The notes under the pieces are model-generated. The model was not told the DNA's origin. It did no database searches and was given only the letters and a program-made list of their open reading frames with translations. A DNA stretch of 64,000 nt from Brevibacterium permense (GTDB taxonomy: Bacteria; Actinomycetota; Actinomycetes; Actinomycetales; Brevibacteriaceae), in NCBI RefSeq assembly GCF_025506275.1, contig NZ_QYCP01000084.1, positions 1-64,000 on the forward strand. Direction: 5' to 3'. Position 1 is the stretch's first letter. Each line of letters starts with the position of its first letter. Of the stretch, positions 55,357 to 64,000 are shown piece after piece. The position numbers were made by a program, and so were the translations under genes.

Positions 55357-56253
55357 TCAGACGGAGAGGTCTTTGTCGGGAGCGATGTCGGGCGCGGGGT
55401 AGCGAGGGACGACGACCATCGGGACCGGGAGGCTGCGCAGCATCTTGTTCGCGGTCGTGCCGAGGAAGATGGATCGGCTTCTGGCTAGCCGGCTGGAGCC
55501 GATGAGAACGATTTCGCCGTCATCCCAGGTGAGTTTGTCGATGGCTGATTCGATGGAACGGCCCTCGGCGACATCGACCATGACCTCTGTGGCGTCGTCG
55601 ACGGACTGGGAGGCGCGCAGGAGCAGTTTCTTCGCATGTGTACGGGCCGCCTCGGCGCTCTCTTCGGTTCCGGTGTGGGAGTCGAGGCCGATGAGCGAGA
55701 TCAACCTCAACGGCACGTCGTGCCGGACCGAGGACTGGACGGCGACGTTGAGAGCCACTTCGGCGCCGGGACGAGTGCCGAGGGCACAGGTGAGGCGGGT
55801 GAGGCGGCTGGGAGGCAGGTAGCCGGAAGGGGCCAGAGCGACCGGAACGGGGGAGACGTGGAGGAGCGCATTGGCCACGGAACCGACAGTGAAGCGCCGG
55901 AGGGGGCCGTGACTGGCCGCACCGACGACGATGAGATCGCAGGGACGCGTGGTGGCGACGTCGATGAGGCCCGCTGCCATGGAATCGGCGAAATGGACCG
56001 AGGTCGTCGAGTGGATGGACTTCGGAACGAGGTCGTGCGTTTTGGCCAGCCATTGTTCGGCCTCGCCGAGGCAGAATTTCTGGTACTCCCGTTCAGGTTT
56101 CGACGCTGTCCGCTCCGGCGGGGATCCGCGGAGGACATGGACGAGGTCGAGTTCGACGGGGTGGGACGACAGTGTCGACTGGGCCAGGGCGAGGGCGAGG
56201 GAGACCGCGTCACGTCCGCGTCTGTCCATGGTGATGCCGACGACGTAGCGCAT
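55357..56253 (-). CDS. Universal stress protein, tandem Usp domains
   Basis: Cytosolic Usp-family protein of 298 aa with two Usp folds. Each starts with a short beta strand (YVVGITMDRRGRDAVSLAL; RLTCALGTRPGAEVALNVA). ATP-binding-type G-x2-G-x9-G-S/T elements are seen in each: VVGAASHGPLRRFTVGSVANALL and LIGSSRLARSRSIFLGTTANKML. Start ATG 56253 is chosen for its AAGGAG at 7 nt; the longer frame is rejected. The gene lies 12 bp upstream of the MocR-type regulator gene, an unusual pairing. The role is probably stress or nucleotide-dependent signalling; no specific partner is evident. Confidence 0.85.
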   Translation of the reverse strand: MRYVVGITMDRRGRDAVSLALALAQSTLSSHPVELDLVHVLRGSPPERTASKPEREYQKFCLGEAEQWLAKTHDLVPKSIHSTTSVHFADSMAAGLIDVATTRPCDLIVVGAASHGPLRRFTVGSVANALLHVSPVPVALAPSGYLPPSRLTRLTCALGTRPGAEVALNVAVQSSVRHDVPLRLISLIGLDSHTGTEESAEAARTHAKKLLLRASQSVDDATEVMVDVAEGRSIESAIDKLTWDDGEIVLIGSSRLARSRSIFLGTTANKMLRSLPVPMVVVPRYPAPDIAPDKDLSV

Positions 56254-56434
56254 GAAGTCTCCTTCGACTCGAATCGTTCCGTGGCGGGTGAGGCCGCCGT
56301 GTTGACTATAGGACAGTCGGACGAGGGCGGACAACGCGGGTTGAGCGGATGACGCCCGGCGTCGAATTCTTCTCAGCCGAGCCGTCGATTACCGATGAGT
56401 AATCAGCTGGTCGATTTTCGTTAGGATGGCGACT

Positions 56435-57370
56435 ATGACGAATGCTGGACAGGTGGCGAATGCTGAGACCACGCGGATCGAAGACACTGCTCTGATCTTC
56501 GAAGGTGGTGGCATGCGAGCCTCGCTGACCAGCGCCATGGTCGTCACTCTGCTCAAGGCCGGTCTGTCTTTTGACTGGGTCGCTGGAATCAGTGCCGGCG
56601 CTTCGAACACCGTGAACTATCTTTCCGGGGATGCATGGCGCGCTCGCCGGTCTTTCGTGGAGTTCGCTGCCGATGAGCAATTCGGGGGACTGCGCTATTT
56701 TGCACGCGGGCAGGGCATGTTCAATGCGGAGTACATCTATCAGCGGGCAGGCGGGCCCAACGAGGCGTTGCCCTTCGACTGGGAAGCGTTCCAGGCGAGC
56801 AAGGGGGATATGCGGATCATCGGCTTCGACGCGGAATCCGGTGATGATGTGGTGTGGTCGAAGGAGGATACTCCGCGCATCGATGACCTGATGATCCGTG
56901 TGCGTGCGTCGTCGACGATGCCGGGCCTCATGCCGCCCGTCCACCTTGATGGGCACGTGTACGTCGACGGTGCGATGGGGGCGGACGGTGGAATCGCGTT
57001 GAGCCAGGCTCAACGCGAGGGGTTCGAGAAGTTCGTCATCGTGCTTACCCAGGAGCGGTCGTACCGGAAGGCACCGCAGCGATTCCCTGCGGTCTATCGC
57101 GGCATCTTCCGAAAGTATCCGACGCTGGCCGATGCCTTGTTGACTCGGTGGAAGCGGTACAACGAGACGCGTGAACAGATCTTTGCTCTCGAGGAAGAAG
57201 GTAAAGCGCATGTGTTTGCTCCCGAACGCATGCCGGTCGACAACAGCACCCGCGATCTCTCGCGTCTGGCTGCCGCTCATCGGATGGGGTTGTCGCAATC
57301 GCGCCGGGAGTTGCCTGAAATCCGGGAGTTCGTGGGTATGTCAGGTAGTGCAGTGTCATCGAGTCGATGA
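56435..57370 (+). CDS. Patatin-like phospholipase
   Basis: Serine acyl hydrolase of the patatin family, 311 aa. The oxyanion GGGMR motif is at about residues 24-28, the nucleophile Ser53 lies in GISAG, and the Asp of the catalytic dyad is near 177 in VDGAMGADGG (DG[A/G] motif). Close bacterial relatives are YjjU-like. No signal peptide or TM segment is visible, so it is probably cytosolic and acts on lipids or acyl esters. ATG 56435 has AGGA 9 nt upstream; ATG 56426 overlaps that site. Divergent from the universal stress protein gene. Confidence 0.88.
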   Translation: MTNAGQVANAETTRIEDTALIFEGGGMRASLTSAMVVTLLKAGLSFDWVAGISAGASNTVNYLSGDAWRARRSFVEFAADEQFGGLRYFARGQGMFNAEYIYQRAGGPNEALPFDWEAFQASKGDMRIIGFDAESGDDVVWSKEDTPRIDDLMIRVRASSTMPGLMPPVHLDGHVYVDGAMGADGGIALSQAQREGFEKFVIVLTQERSYRKAPQRFPAVYRGIFRKYPTLADALLTRWKRYNETREQIFALEEEGKAHVFAPERMPVDNSTRDLSRLAAAHRMGLSQSRRELPEIREFVGMSGSAVSSSR

Positions 57371-57479
57371 TGACGTGGGCTCCTTGAAATCGTCGATGAC
57401 AATTGCGATCTGACAATATTCCAGACTTGCACTACATGTAACGTAGTTGCGTCACGGGCTCCTGCTAGATTCTCTGAGT

Positions 57480-59537
57480 ATGAGCGACCACCCATATTCT
57501 CGTGAATCACAGCTGCCCCCGCCCGAACAGGGTGCTGCGAAGAAATCGAAATCCAGCCCCGTCCTGCTCGGCGTTGCCGCAGTCGCGGTCGTGGCGCTCA
57601 TCGCCGGAGCTTCCTTCGCCTTCTTCTCCCGGTACAACCCATTCGGTGACCCGGAGCCCGACTACGCTCAGACTCCCAACCAGTCCGATGTCATGGACTT
57701 CAGCGGATTAGGCCAGGATATGCATCTCAACGGCGCCCCGCTGACCGCCGACGCGGGTAAGACCTCCCCAGAAATCCTGCGGTTCATCGGCTCGACCACA
57801 TCGATTCTCACCAGAGTGGGCGACGGTGATCAGCCCGCTTGGACGGTCTCGATCCCGCACCAGGACATCGACACCGGCGAGACCGAGCCACTCGACGAAG
57901 CCCTCGACCCGGACTCCACCGAAGACATCTCCGATGACGGGAAAAAGCTGGCGGGTACCCCCACCGCATGCCGAGTCTCCGGCGAGGTTGTCCAGTGCGG
58001 GGACCGAGCGGTCGCACTCAGCGACGGGTCGATGACGACAGCTGAGAGCAAGGCCGATGTCGACCCCGATCCCGCATCGTCGAGGGTTCCTCTCGACGTC
58101 GATGATGAAGGAACAGTGACCGGGCCGGACGATCAGACCTATGATGGTCTGAGCCTCGATCCTGATGCTCATGCCTCGATGATCGCCGGTGCACAGGCGG
58201 GGGAGACCGGACCGTGGGTGGTCTCCGATGGTCAGACTCTTGCCGCCGTCGATTCCGACAGCGTTCTGTGGACGCAGGACCTCGAACCCTCCGCCGCCGA
58301 GGTGACCGGACTCGGAGACAAACGCGTCGCCCCGTCGTGGGCGGTCGTCGACAGTGTTCTCATCATCGGCACCTCGGACGGGGTGAAAGGCCTCGACGCC
58401 TCGACCAGTGACCAACTGTGGGGCGTTTCCGCTCCGGCCGACGGATTCGCGGTCGCCGGCAGTAAGCTGCGCATCCAGCATGACGGAGCAGTGAGCTCGT
58501 TCGACTTCATGGACTCTGCGGATGACGAATCGGTGGCAGCGGATAAGGGATTCGATGAAAGCATCTCGGCCCTGCCGACGCCGAATCTTCCGTCAGAGGA
58601 CGATATCCGGAACGCGAAGCTTGAGGTCCCTCCTGCCTGTTCAGACTTAACTATGGCTGAGGGGGCGAAGCAGGATTTCACGGACGGTAAGACCGCAGAA
58701 GGAGAGTACGGCGAATCGATTGCCATCAATGACGTGACAACATCGTTGGCCGCACCGAAGCCGATGGTCGCGATCGACTTCGTCTGCTATCCGGGTGGGA
58801 ACTGGGTGACGGATTCGGTCGGTATCTATGACCAGAAGCTCGACCTAGTCACCTCGATCGAACCCTGGAGTGCAGATTCGGACGTCCAAAAGCTTGCCGA
58901 CTTCAACCGGAGCATCGTCTCTGCGGTCGATATGACCGGGCCCTATATGACAGCGACGGTGAACAATATCGCCGTCTTCGGGAACGAGGATTACAACGCC
59001 GCAGAACGCACGGCGGAAGCAGAGCTGCGTTTCGCGTGGACCAAGGGAGGTTACGAACCTCAGGATGTGCTGTTCACCGCCGACGGAGCGACCGTCCGGG
59101 TCCCGGAAGTCGAAGAGGTTCAGAAGTTCGTCGATGCGGCCGCGAAAGGCGACGACGACACTGCCGGTGCGATGGCTACTGATGCGGTGATGCGGGACTT
59201 GGACACAATCATCGGGGATGCGTCAGCGAATCCACCGATGACCTATCGAGAACTGGCTCTCCATGACGGGACCGAAGTGGATACCTGCGAACTCATCGGA
59301 GTAGTGGACGAGGAATACGGAGACTACACCATGAGCAATGGTGTCGGCCTGATGGAGGGAATCGGCGGCTTCGGGACCGATTCCATCGAAGCCGGCGACG
59401 TCATCTGCGGGCTCAAAGGACCAGGCGAGACGATCGACCCGGACGATGAAGGCAGTTGGTACGCAGCGCACCTGCTATTGAAGGGTAATGAGACTGGAGC
59501 AGTCAAGGTGTATTCGGTGTCTTCGTACACCGGGTGA
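57480..59537 (+). CDS. Membrane-anchored exported protein, PQQ-like repeats, unknown function
   Basis: Protein of 685 aa with a short cytosolic, Pro/Lys-rich N terminus, one TM helix (about 32-54, VLLGVAAVAVVALIAGASF) and a large acidic extracellular domain. The middle resembles PQQ-type beta-propeller blades (DGDQPAWTVSIP; SDSVLWTQDLEP; SDQLWGVSAPADG), while the C-terminal 150 residues hold several Cys (CELIG, VICG, PACSDL, VCYPGG) that may form disulfides. I do not recognise a named family. ATG 57480 is preferred; a TAGATT box at 57466-57471 places a transcription start at or near the ATG, consistent with a leaderless mRNA. The gene stands alone. Confidence 0.8.
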   Translation: MSDHPYSRESQLPPPEQGAAKKSKSSPVLLGVAAVAVVALIAGASFAFFSRYNPFGDPEPDYAQTPNQSDVMDFSGLGQDMHLNGAPLTADAGKTSPEILRFIGSTTSILTRVGDGDQPAWTVSIPHQDIDTGETEPLDEALDPDSTEDISDDGKKLAGTPTACRVSGEVVQCGDRAVALSDGSMTTAESKADVDPDPASSRVPLDVDDEGTVTGPDDQTYDGLSLDPDAHASMIAGAQAGETGPWVVSDGQTLAAVDSDSVLWTQDLEPSAAEVTGLGDKRVAPSWAVVDSVLIIGTSDGVKGLDASTSDQLWGVSAPADGFAVAGSKLRIQHDGAVSSFDFMDSADDESVAADKGFDESISALPTPNLPSEDDIRNAKLEVPPACSDLTMAEGAKQDFTDGKTAEGEYGESIAINDVTTSLAAPKPMVAIDFVCYPGGNWVTDSVGIYDQKLDLVTSIEPWSADSDVQKLADFNRSIVSAVDMTGPYMTATVNNIAVFGNEDYNAAERTAEAELRFAWTKGGYEPQDVLFTADGATVRVPEVEEVQKFVDAAAKGDDDTAGAMATDAVMRDLDTIIGDASANPPMTYRELALHDGTEVDTCELIGVVDEEYGDYTMSNGVGLMEGIGGFGTDSIEAGDVICGLKGPGETIDPDDEGSWYAAHLLLKGNETGAVKVYSVSSYTG

Positions 59538-59668
59538 CCTTTGCGGAAACAGCGGAACGAACACTGAAAAATTGGATCAATCCAGTCGGCTGATAAGTAG
59601 GCATCTGGAACACCTGAGGCACAGTCAGACGCCGGTGTCCGGCCGCTCTGATCAATTAAAAGGGAGTG

Positions 59669-60517
59669 TCAGTCGCTGATCACCGCCTGAGTTCGGGACC
59701 ACATGGACTGGAGCTCTTCGAGCATCGCTGCCGATCGTGTGGTGTCTACGTTGGCGATTGCCCCGACGATGCACTGTGCGACACTGACCGCGCACGTCAC
59801 CGAGGCCATTGGGCCGAGGCCCTCGGACGGGACCAGGATGAGCTGATCGGCGAGTTCGGCCAGCTGAGAGTGCTGGTCGGCGATGACGATGAGTCGGACG
59901 CCTCGTTCCTTGGCAATTTCGCACAACGGCAGGATGCTCGCACTCGTCTTCCAGATCGAGAAGGTGATGAGGCAGTCATCGGGTTTGAGCCTGCGGACAT
60001 CGTTGATCATGTGGGTTGCTGCACCGTCGCTGAGTGAGACGTTGTAGCCCAGGCCCTGCGCGTTGTGCGCCAAGATGGCTCCCGGAGCAACATAGGCGCC
60101 CGTGGCGAGGATCGTCGTCGTCGGTGCTTCGGCGATCATCGTTGCGATTGTGGTCACCGATTCTTCGGATAGAGACTCGGCAAGGAGTCCGAGCAACTCG
60201 ATGTCCTTGCCGATCGACGTCCCGGGCTGCCCCAGGCCGGCCTCGGTGTTGCGAACAAAATGTTTGTCGGCATCCAATGAGGACAGGAATCGGTTTCTGA
60301 TCTCCGTTGACAGTTCCGACCAGCCTGTGAAGTCGATGGCCTGTGCGGCTCTGACGACGGTGGCGACGTTCACCCCGGCCACTTCGGCGAGAGCTGCCGC
60401 GCTGCAGTACGACGCCATCTCGGGGTCGTTGGCGATGGCCTTGAGCACAGACCTCGTTCCGGGGGAGAGTCTGCGCTGAGACATGAGATGTTCGAGCCAT
60501 GTCGCGATGATTTTCAC
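59669..60517 (-). CDS. MurR/RpiR-family transcriptional regulator with SIS domain
   Basis: Regulator of 282 aa. The N-terminal HTH (about 15-85: LSPGTRSVLKAIANDPEMASYCSAAALAEVAGVNVATVVRAAQAI, divided) is followed by a SIS sugar-isomerase fold (about 125-260: TTILATGAYVAPGAILAHNAQGLGYNV; RGVRLIVIADQHSQLAELAD). SIS regulators sense phosphosugars or other anions. The start is GTG 60517, with AGGAGA 7 nt upstream; the frame back to 60709 covers the promoter region. Divergent from an SBP/ABC transporter operon, which it likely controls. Confidence 0.87.
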   Translation of the reverse strand: MKIIATWLEHLMSQRRLSPGTRSVLKAIANDPEMASYCSAAALAEVAGVNVATVVRAAQAIDFTGWSELSTEIRNRFLSSLDADKHFVRNTEAGLGQPGTSIGKDIELLGLLAESLSEESVTTIATMIAEAPTTTILATGAYVAPGAILAHNAQGLGYNVSLSDGAATHMINDVRRLKPDDCLITFSIWKTSASILPLCEIAKERGVRLIVIADQHSQLAELADQLILVPSEGLGPMASVTCAVSVAQCIVGAIANVDTTRSAAMLEELQSMWSRTQAVISD

Positions 60518-60635
60518 TCTAAGTCTCCTATTGCAATGAACGTTGCGATCTGATTGTATACGAGGTGTGGTGAAGATCACGTGAACTTCATTTCTGTCGC
60601 TGAGGAAGTGCCTCCTGATTGGACATTTGTTGACA

Positions 60636-60661
60636 CGTTGCGAAAGTGTAACCGTGCAACG
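60636..60661. promoter_or_regulatory. Candidate RpiR operator in the divergent promoter region
   Basis: CGTTGC (60636-60641) and GCAACG (60656-60661) form a 6-bp perfect inverted repeat with a 14-bp spacer, 82 bp upstream of the binding-protein ATG in the 225-bp divergent region. Size and place suit an RpiR-type dimer site; TTGACA-like bases overlap it. Candidate only. Confidence 0.4.
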
Positions 60662-60742
60662 GATACTGCAGAAGTGCAAGTGTGCGGTAGCCTGCGCGCT
60701 CTGATCCACAAATCATGACGGAACAGTCGAAGGAGACTTTTC

Positions 60743-62488
60743 ATGAAGAAGCGAGCGTTATCGATGGTTGCGATGGCCGCTGCCGCCACGATGCTTGTAA
60801 GCGCCTGTGGGAATGGGAACTCAGGCAAGGGGGACGGTGCTCAATCCGTAATCGATGACAAGACCGGCTTTGCCTCATATACCGGCGAACCGCAGAAGGG
60901 CGGAATTGTCGAAGTGCTGGGTGGAGTCGACTTCTCCCACCTGGACCCGGCCATGGGCAGCGACGGCAATGTCCTCAACCTCTACAACCTCCTCTACCGC
61001 AACCTCACTCAGTACAAATACAACCGGGAGTCCGGGGAACTAGAGCTTGTCGGCGATCTCGCCGAGGACACCGGAACGCCGAACGAGGATTCGACCGAGT
61101 GGACTTTTAAACTCAAGGAAGGCGTGACCTTCGAGGACGGTTCGCCGATCACCGCGGAGGACGTGAAGTTCGGCTTCGAGCATGCCTTCGACCCGTCGCT
61201 GGCCATCGGTCTCGACTATCTGCAGAACTATGTCAAGGGGGCCAAAGACTACGAAGGTGTCTTCGAAGACCCGGACGGGCTCGACTCGATCAAGGTCGTC
61301 GATGACCGGACGATCACGATCGAGACGAATGAGCCGATGGCTGACTTCCCAAGTGTCGTCGCGACCGCCCCGGGGGCCCCTTTCCCGAAGGACAAGGTGA
61401 CTAAGGTCGACCAGATCCAGAAGGATCCCATCTCGTCGGGACCGTACAAAGTCGACGAGTATAAGCGTGGCGAGTCGCTGACCCTGGTCCGCAATGAGAA
61501 CTGGAACGCAGAGACCGATGACATCCGTCCGGCCTATCCCGACGGCTTCAAATTCACGGTCAGCCTCGACCAGAATACGATCGATCAGCGGATGATGTCC
61601 GGGCAGGGTGAAGATGCCAATGCAGTCTCGTCTTCGACTAATCCGGTTGTGGCGGCCAATCTGGCGAAGATTACTCAGGATCCCAAGCTCTCAGAGCGCA
61701 CAGTGCAGTCCATGCCCTCCTGCAACTACTTCATGGTAATGAACAACACCAAAGGGCCACTGGGCGATAGAAAGGTTCGGCAGGCCATCAATTGGGCCGT
61801 GGACAAGTCAAGCGTGGTCAATGCCAGCGGCGGTCCGCAGCTGGCCGATGTTGCACCGAACCTGCTGCTCCCTAGCGTGCCGAACTACGACGACACCGAC
61901 CCTTACGCCACTGAAGGAAACACCGGCGATCCGGATAAGGCCAAGGCCATGCTCAAGGAAGCCGGCGCGGAGAACCTTAAGCTGACCATGGACGTTCGTG
62001 CGCTGCCGATGTGGCAGGCGCAGGCCGAAGCGGTGCAGCAATCGCTGAAGAAGGTCGGCATCGAAGTCAAACTCAACGTCATCGACCAGGCGAAGTTCTA
62101 CGAGGTCCTGGCCACCCCGAGCCAGCAGAACGAACTGGCAATCACAGGCTGGTGCTCCAACGGCTGGTTCTCCGGTGAACCGCTGCTGGGACCCCTGTTC
62201 GATGGTGAGCGGATCACGAAGACCGGCAACCTCAACCAGTCCCAGATAGACGATCCAGCACTGAACAAGGCCCTCGACGAGGCAGCCGTCATGCCCGATC
62301 TCGATGACAAGACCGCCGCATACTCGAAGATCAACGAACAGGTCCTCGACCTCGCACCGGTCGTGCCCCTGGTCCGTCCGCGTCCGCTCCAGCTCGTCGG
62401 CTCCAACGTCGGCGGAGCATTCGCCAACCCGTCCAAGACCGGATACATCGACTACTCGCAGCTGGGTCTTCTCAACCCGGAAGGATAG
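60743..62488 (+). CDS. Peptide/solute-binding lipoprotein (SBP family 5)
   Basis: Family 5 binding protein of 581 aa. A lipoprotein signal peptide ends in LVSAC with Cys22. The mature protein shows GGIVEVLGGVDFSHLDPAMG, the family element WTFKLKEGVTFEDGSPITAEDVKFGF near 115-145 in divided form, GPYKVDEYKRGESL near 235 and KVRQAINWAVDKSSV near 340. GAAGGAG precedes the ATG. First gene of an operon with two permeases that runs off the window; ATPase genes are expected beyond. Regulated probably by the divergent RpiR-type protein. Ligand unknown: dipeptide, oligopeptide or muropeptide are possible. Confidence 0.88.
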   Translation: MKKRALSMVAMAAAATMLVSACGNGNSGKGDGAQSVIDDKTGFASYTGEPQKGGIVEVLGGVDFSHLDPAMGSDGNVLNLYNLLYRNLTQYKYNRESGELELVGDLAEDTGTPNEDSTEWTFKLKEGVTFEDGSPITAEDVKFGFEHAFDPSLAIGLDYLQNYVKGAKDYEGVFEDPDGLDSIKVVDDRTITIETNEPMADFPSVVATAPGAPFPKDKVTKVDQIQKDPISSGPYKVDEYKRGESLTLVRNENWNAETDDIRPAYPDGFKFTVSLDQNTIDQRMMSGQGEDANAVSSSTNPVVAANLAKITQDPKLSERTVQSMPSCNYFMVMNNTKGPLGDRKVRQAINWAVDKSSVVNASGGPQLADVAPNLLLPSVPNYDDTDPYATEGNTGDPDKAKAMLKEAGAENLKLTMDVRALPMWQAQAEAVQQSLKKVGIEVKLNVIDQAKFYEVLATPSQQNELAITGWCSNGWFSGEPLLGPLFDGERITKTGNLNQSQIDDPALNKALDEAAVMPDLDDKTAAYSKINEQVLDLAPVVPLVRPRPLQLVGSNVGGAFANPSKTGYIDYSQLGLLNPEG

Positions 62489-62495
62489 TTCACAC

Positions 62496-63440
62496 GTGAC
62501 TGCCTCGCTTTCCAACCAGGTCGAGGAGTTCGGTCGGCCCGCCCCGGGGGAGGATTTCTCCCCCGGGGCGGGGGCCCTGAAGAGGATCCTGCGCAAGCCC
62601 TCGGTGATCCTGTCCTTGGGGTTCCTCGTCTTCATCGTCCTCCTGGCGATCTTCGCCCCGCTCATCACCCAACTCTCCGGCTACAGCCCCTACGAATTCG
62701 ACGAAGGAGCCGTCGACCCGGCCCTCGGCGGTCTGCCGCGCGGCCCACTCGGCGGCATCAGCGCCGACCACTGGATGGGCGTCGAACCCCAGAACGGCCG
62801 TGACATCTTCGCCCGCATCGCCTACGGTGCACGCGTCTCGATGCTCATCGGCATCGGCGCCACCGCCATCACCATGATCATCGGTGTCGTCATGGGCGTA
62901 ATCGCCGGCTTCCTCGGCGGATTCGTCGATGCCGCGATCTCGCGGGTCATGGACTTCCTCATGGCCTTCCCGGCGCTCATCTTCATGATCGCCATCCTCT
63001 CTGCCCTGCCCCAGGGCAACCGGCCGCTCCTGCTCGTCCTAGTCCTTAGTCTCTTCTCCTGGCCGGCCACAGCTCGCGTGATTCGCGGACAGACATTGTC
63101 GCTGAAGAATCGGGAATTCGTCGAGGCGGCCAAGACCTCCGGCGCCGGCTGGGTTCCTCTGGTTTTCCGCGAAGTGCTTCCGAATCTCTCAGGCACCATC
63201 GTCGTCATGGCTACCCTGGCGGTGCCGACGTTCATCGCCACCGAGGCAGGCCTATCCTTCCTCGGTGTGGGCATCACCCCGCCCGATCCTTCGTGGGGGC
63301 AGATGATCGCCTCGGCAGTCACCTGGTATTCCAGCGATCCGATGTTCTTCGCAATACCTGGCATGTTCCTCTTCCTCACGGTGCTCTCATTCACCGTGCT
63401 CGGGGACAACCTGCAGAAGATCTGGGCGGGAGGACTCTGA
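62496..63440 (+). CDS. Peptide-type ABC transporter permease (DppC-like)
   Basis: Permease of 314 aa. TM1 (VILSLGFLVFIVLLAIFAPLI) follows a 45-residue Pro/Gly-rich N terminus; the DHWMGVEPQNGRDIFARIAYGARVS element and an EAA loop (NREFVEAAKTSGAG) are typical. The start is GTG 62496, with GGAAGGA about 10 nt upstream; an open frame back to 62304 overlaps the binding-protein gene. Stop and next ATG overlap (ATGA). Confidence 0.88.
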   Translation: MTASLSNQVEEFGRPAPGEDFSPGAGALKRILRKPSVILSLGFLVFIVLLAIFAPLITQLSGYSPYEFDEGAVDPALGGLPRGPLGGISADHWMGVEPQNGRDIFARIAYGARVSMLIGIGATAITMIIGVVMGVIAGFLGGFVDAAISRVMDFLMAFPALIFMIAILSALPQGNRPLLLVLVLSLFSWPATARVIRGQTLSLKNREFVEAAKTSGAGWVPLVFREVLPNLSGTIVVMATLAVPTFIATEAGLSFLGVGITPPDPSWGQMIASAVTWYSSDPMFFAIPGMFLFLTVLSFTVLGDNLQKIWAGGL

Positions 63441-64000
63441 TGGCCCGTTATCTCGTCAAACGACTGTTCGCAGCGCTCATCATCATGTTGCTCGTCGTCT
63501 TCTTCACCTTCGTCATCTTCTTCCAACTCTCTCCGGACCCGGCCGCCAGCATCTGTGGGCAGACCTGCACTCCGGAAAGGATCGAGGCGATCAGGGATCA
63601 GCTGGGACTCAATGAACCGTTCTTCACCCAGTTCTTCACTTTCCTCGCCGCGATCTTCGTCGGCCGAGACTACGGTTCGGGCGCCTCAGCGGTTCACTGC
63701 AACGCCCCGTGCATCGGCTACTCGTTCCAGACCAACCAAGACGTTCTGCAAGGGATCATCGACCGCCTGCCTGTTTCGGTGACCATCGCCGTCGGAGCCG
63801 CGGTCCTGTGGCTGCTCTCCGGGGTGGCCGCCGGTGTGATCAGTGCCGTAAGGGAAGGCACCTGGTGGGACAAAGGAGCGATGATGTTCGCCCTGGCCGG
63901 GATCTCCCTGCCGAACTACTTCGTCGCCCTCGTCCTGCAGTACTTGCTCGTCGTCCAACTCCAATGGCTGCCGTTCCCGACTGTGGTGCCGTTCACTGAC
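63440..64000 (+). CDS. Peptide-type ABC transporter permease (DppB-like), 3'-truncated by window end
   Basis: The frame opens at ATG 63440 and stays open to the window end (187 codons), so only the N-terminal half is seen. It has TM1 (KRLFAALIIMLLVVFFTFVIFF), the LGLNEPFFTQFFTFL motif of DppB-type permeases, and the first core TM helices (VSVTIAVGAAVLWLLSGVAAGVI). Two Cys flank a periplasmic loop (CGQTC; CNAPC). It overlaps the DppC-like gene by one base. Confidence 0.85.
   Translation, partial: MARYLVKRLFAALIIMLLVVFFTFVIFFQLSPDPAASICGQTCTPERIEAIRDQLGLNEPFFTQFFTFLAAIFVGRDYGSGASAVHCNAPCIGYSFQTNQDVLQGIIDRLPVSVTIAVGAAVLWLLSGVAAGVISAVREGTWWDKGAMMFALAGISLPNYFVALVLQYLLVVQLQWLPFPTVVPFTD

Overview
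The window is high-GC actinobacterial DNA with dense, often ATGA-overlapping genes, GTG/TTG starts and mostly strong Shine-Dalgarno sites. Gene content fits Brevibacteriaceae or a related order; the genus is inference, because no rRNA or marker gene beyond pheST is present. I saw no tRNA, rRNA, CRISPR array, insertion sequence or phage gene.

Layout. (1) 0-8.1 kb: housekeeping pheS-pheT, an SDR oxidoreductase, and a folate block with fused pabAB followed by a pabC-like gene. (2) 8.2-15 kb: an MHS-family permease, an Asp/Glu-racemase-family enzyme, and a LysR regulator heading a TRAP transporter (dctQ-dctM, then dctP). (3) 15-18.7 kb: an A/T-richer orphan membrane protein and an ABC1/UbiB-like kinase. 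(4) 19-35.5 kb: a catabolic cluster for a ring-borne acyl side chain. It holds an MFS permease, SDRs, a FadA5-like thiolase, a ChsH3-like hydratase, a fused FadE34-like dehydrogenase, an Hsd4A-like dehydrogenase, and an operon resembling mycobacterial igr (two FadEs, acyl-CoA synthetase, MaoC, DUF35, MaoC, Ltp2-like aldolase), followed by a KstR-like TetR. (5) 35.5-43.7 kb: an oligopeptide-type ABC transporter with a COG0523 metallochaperone GTPase and a YtcJ-like amidohydrolase. (6) 43.8-55.3 kb: taurine/sulfoacetaldehyde dissimilation (xsc; tpa-pta-permease), IclR and MocR-type regulators, and an unexpected CobS/CobT-like AAA+/VWA pair. (7) 55.3-64 kb: universal stress protein, patatin-like lipase, a membrane-anchored exported protein, an RpiR-type regulator, and a second peptide-type ABC transporter cut by the window end.

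The most interesting signal is in region 4. The control regions of the MFS gene, the SDR/thiolase pair, the fadE34-like/hsd4A-like pair and the igr-like operon share a palindrome T-NN-AAT-NN-ATT-NN-A. It has the geometry of the published KstR box (T-NN-AAC-NN-GTT-NN-A) with the inner C:G changed to T:A. Together with a KstR-like regulator and a ChsH2 equivalent split into two genes, this suggests a self-contained, diverged steroid/bile-acid-like side-chain regulon. The nearby taurine pathway raises the speculative idea that the locus handles taurine-conjugated bile acids. No ring-degradation gene (kstD, kshAB, hsaABCD) lies in the window, so the substrate is unproven.
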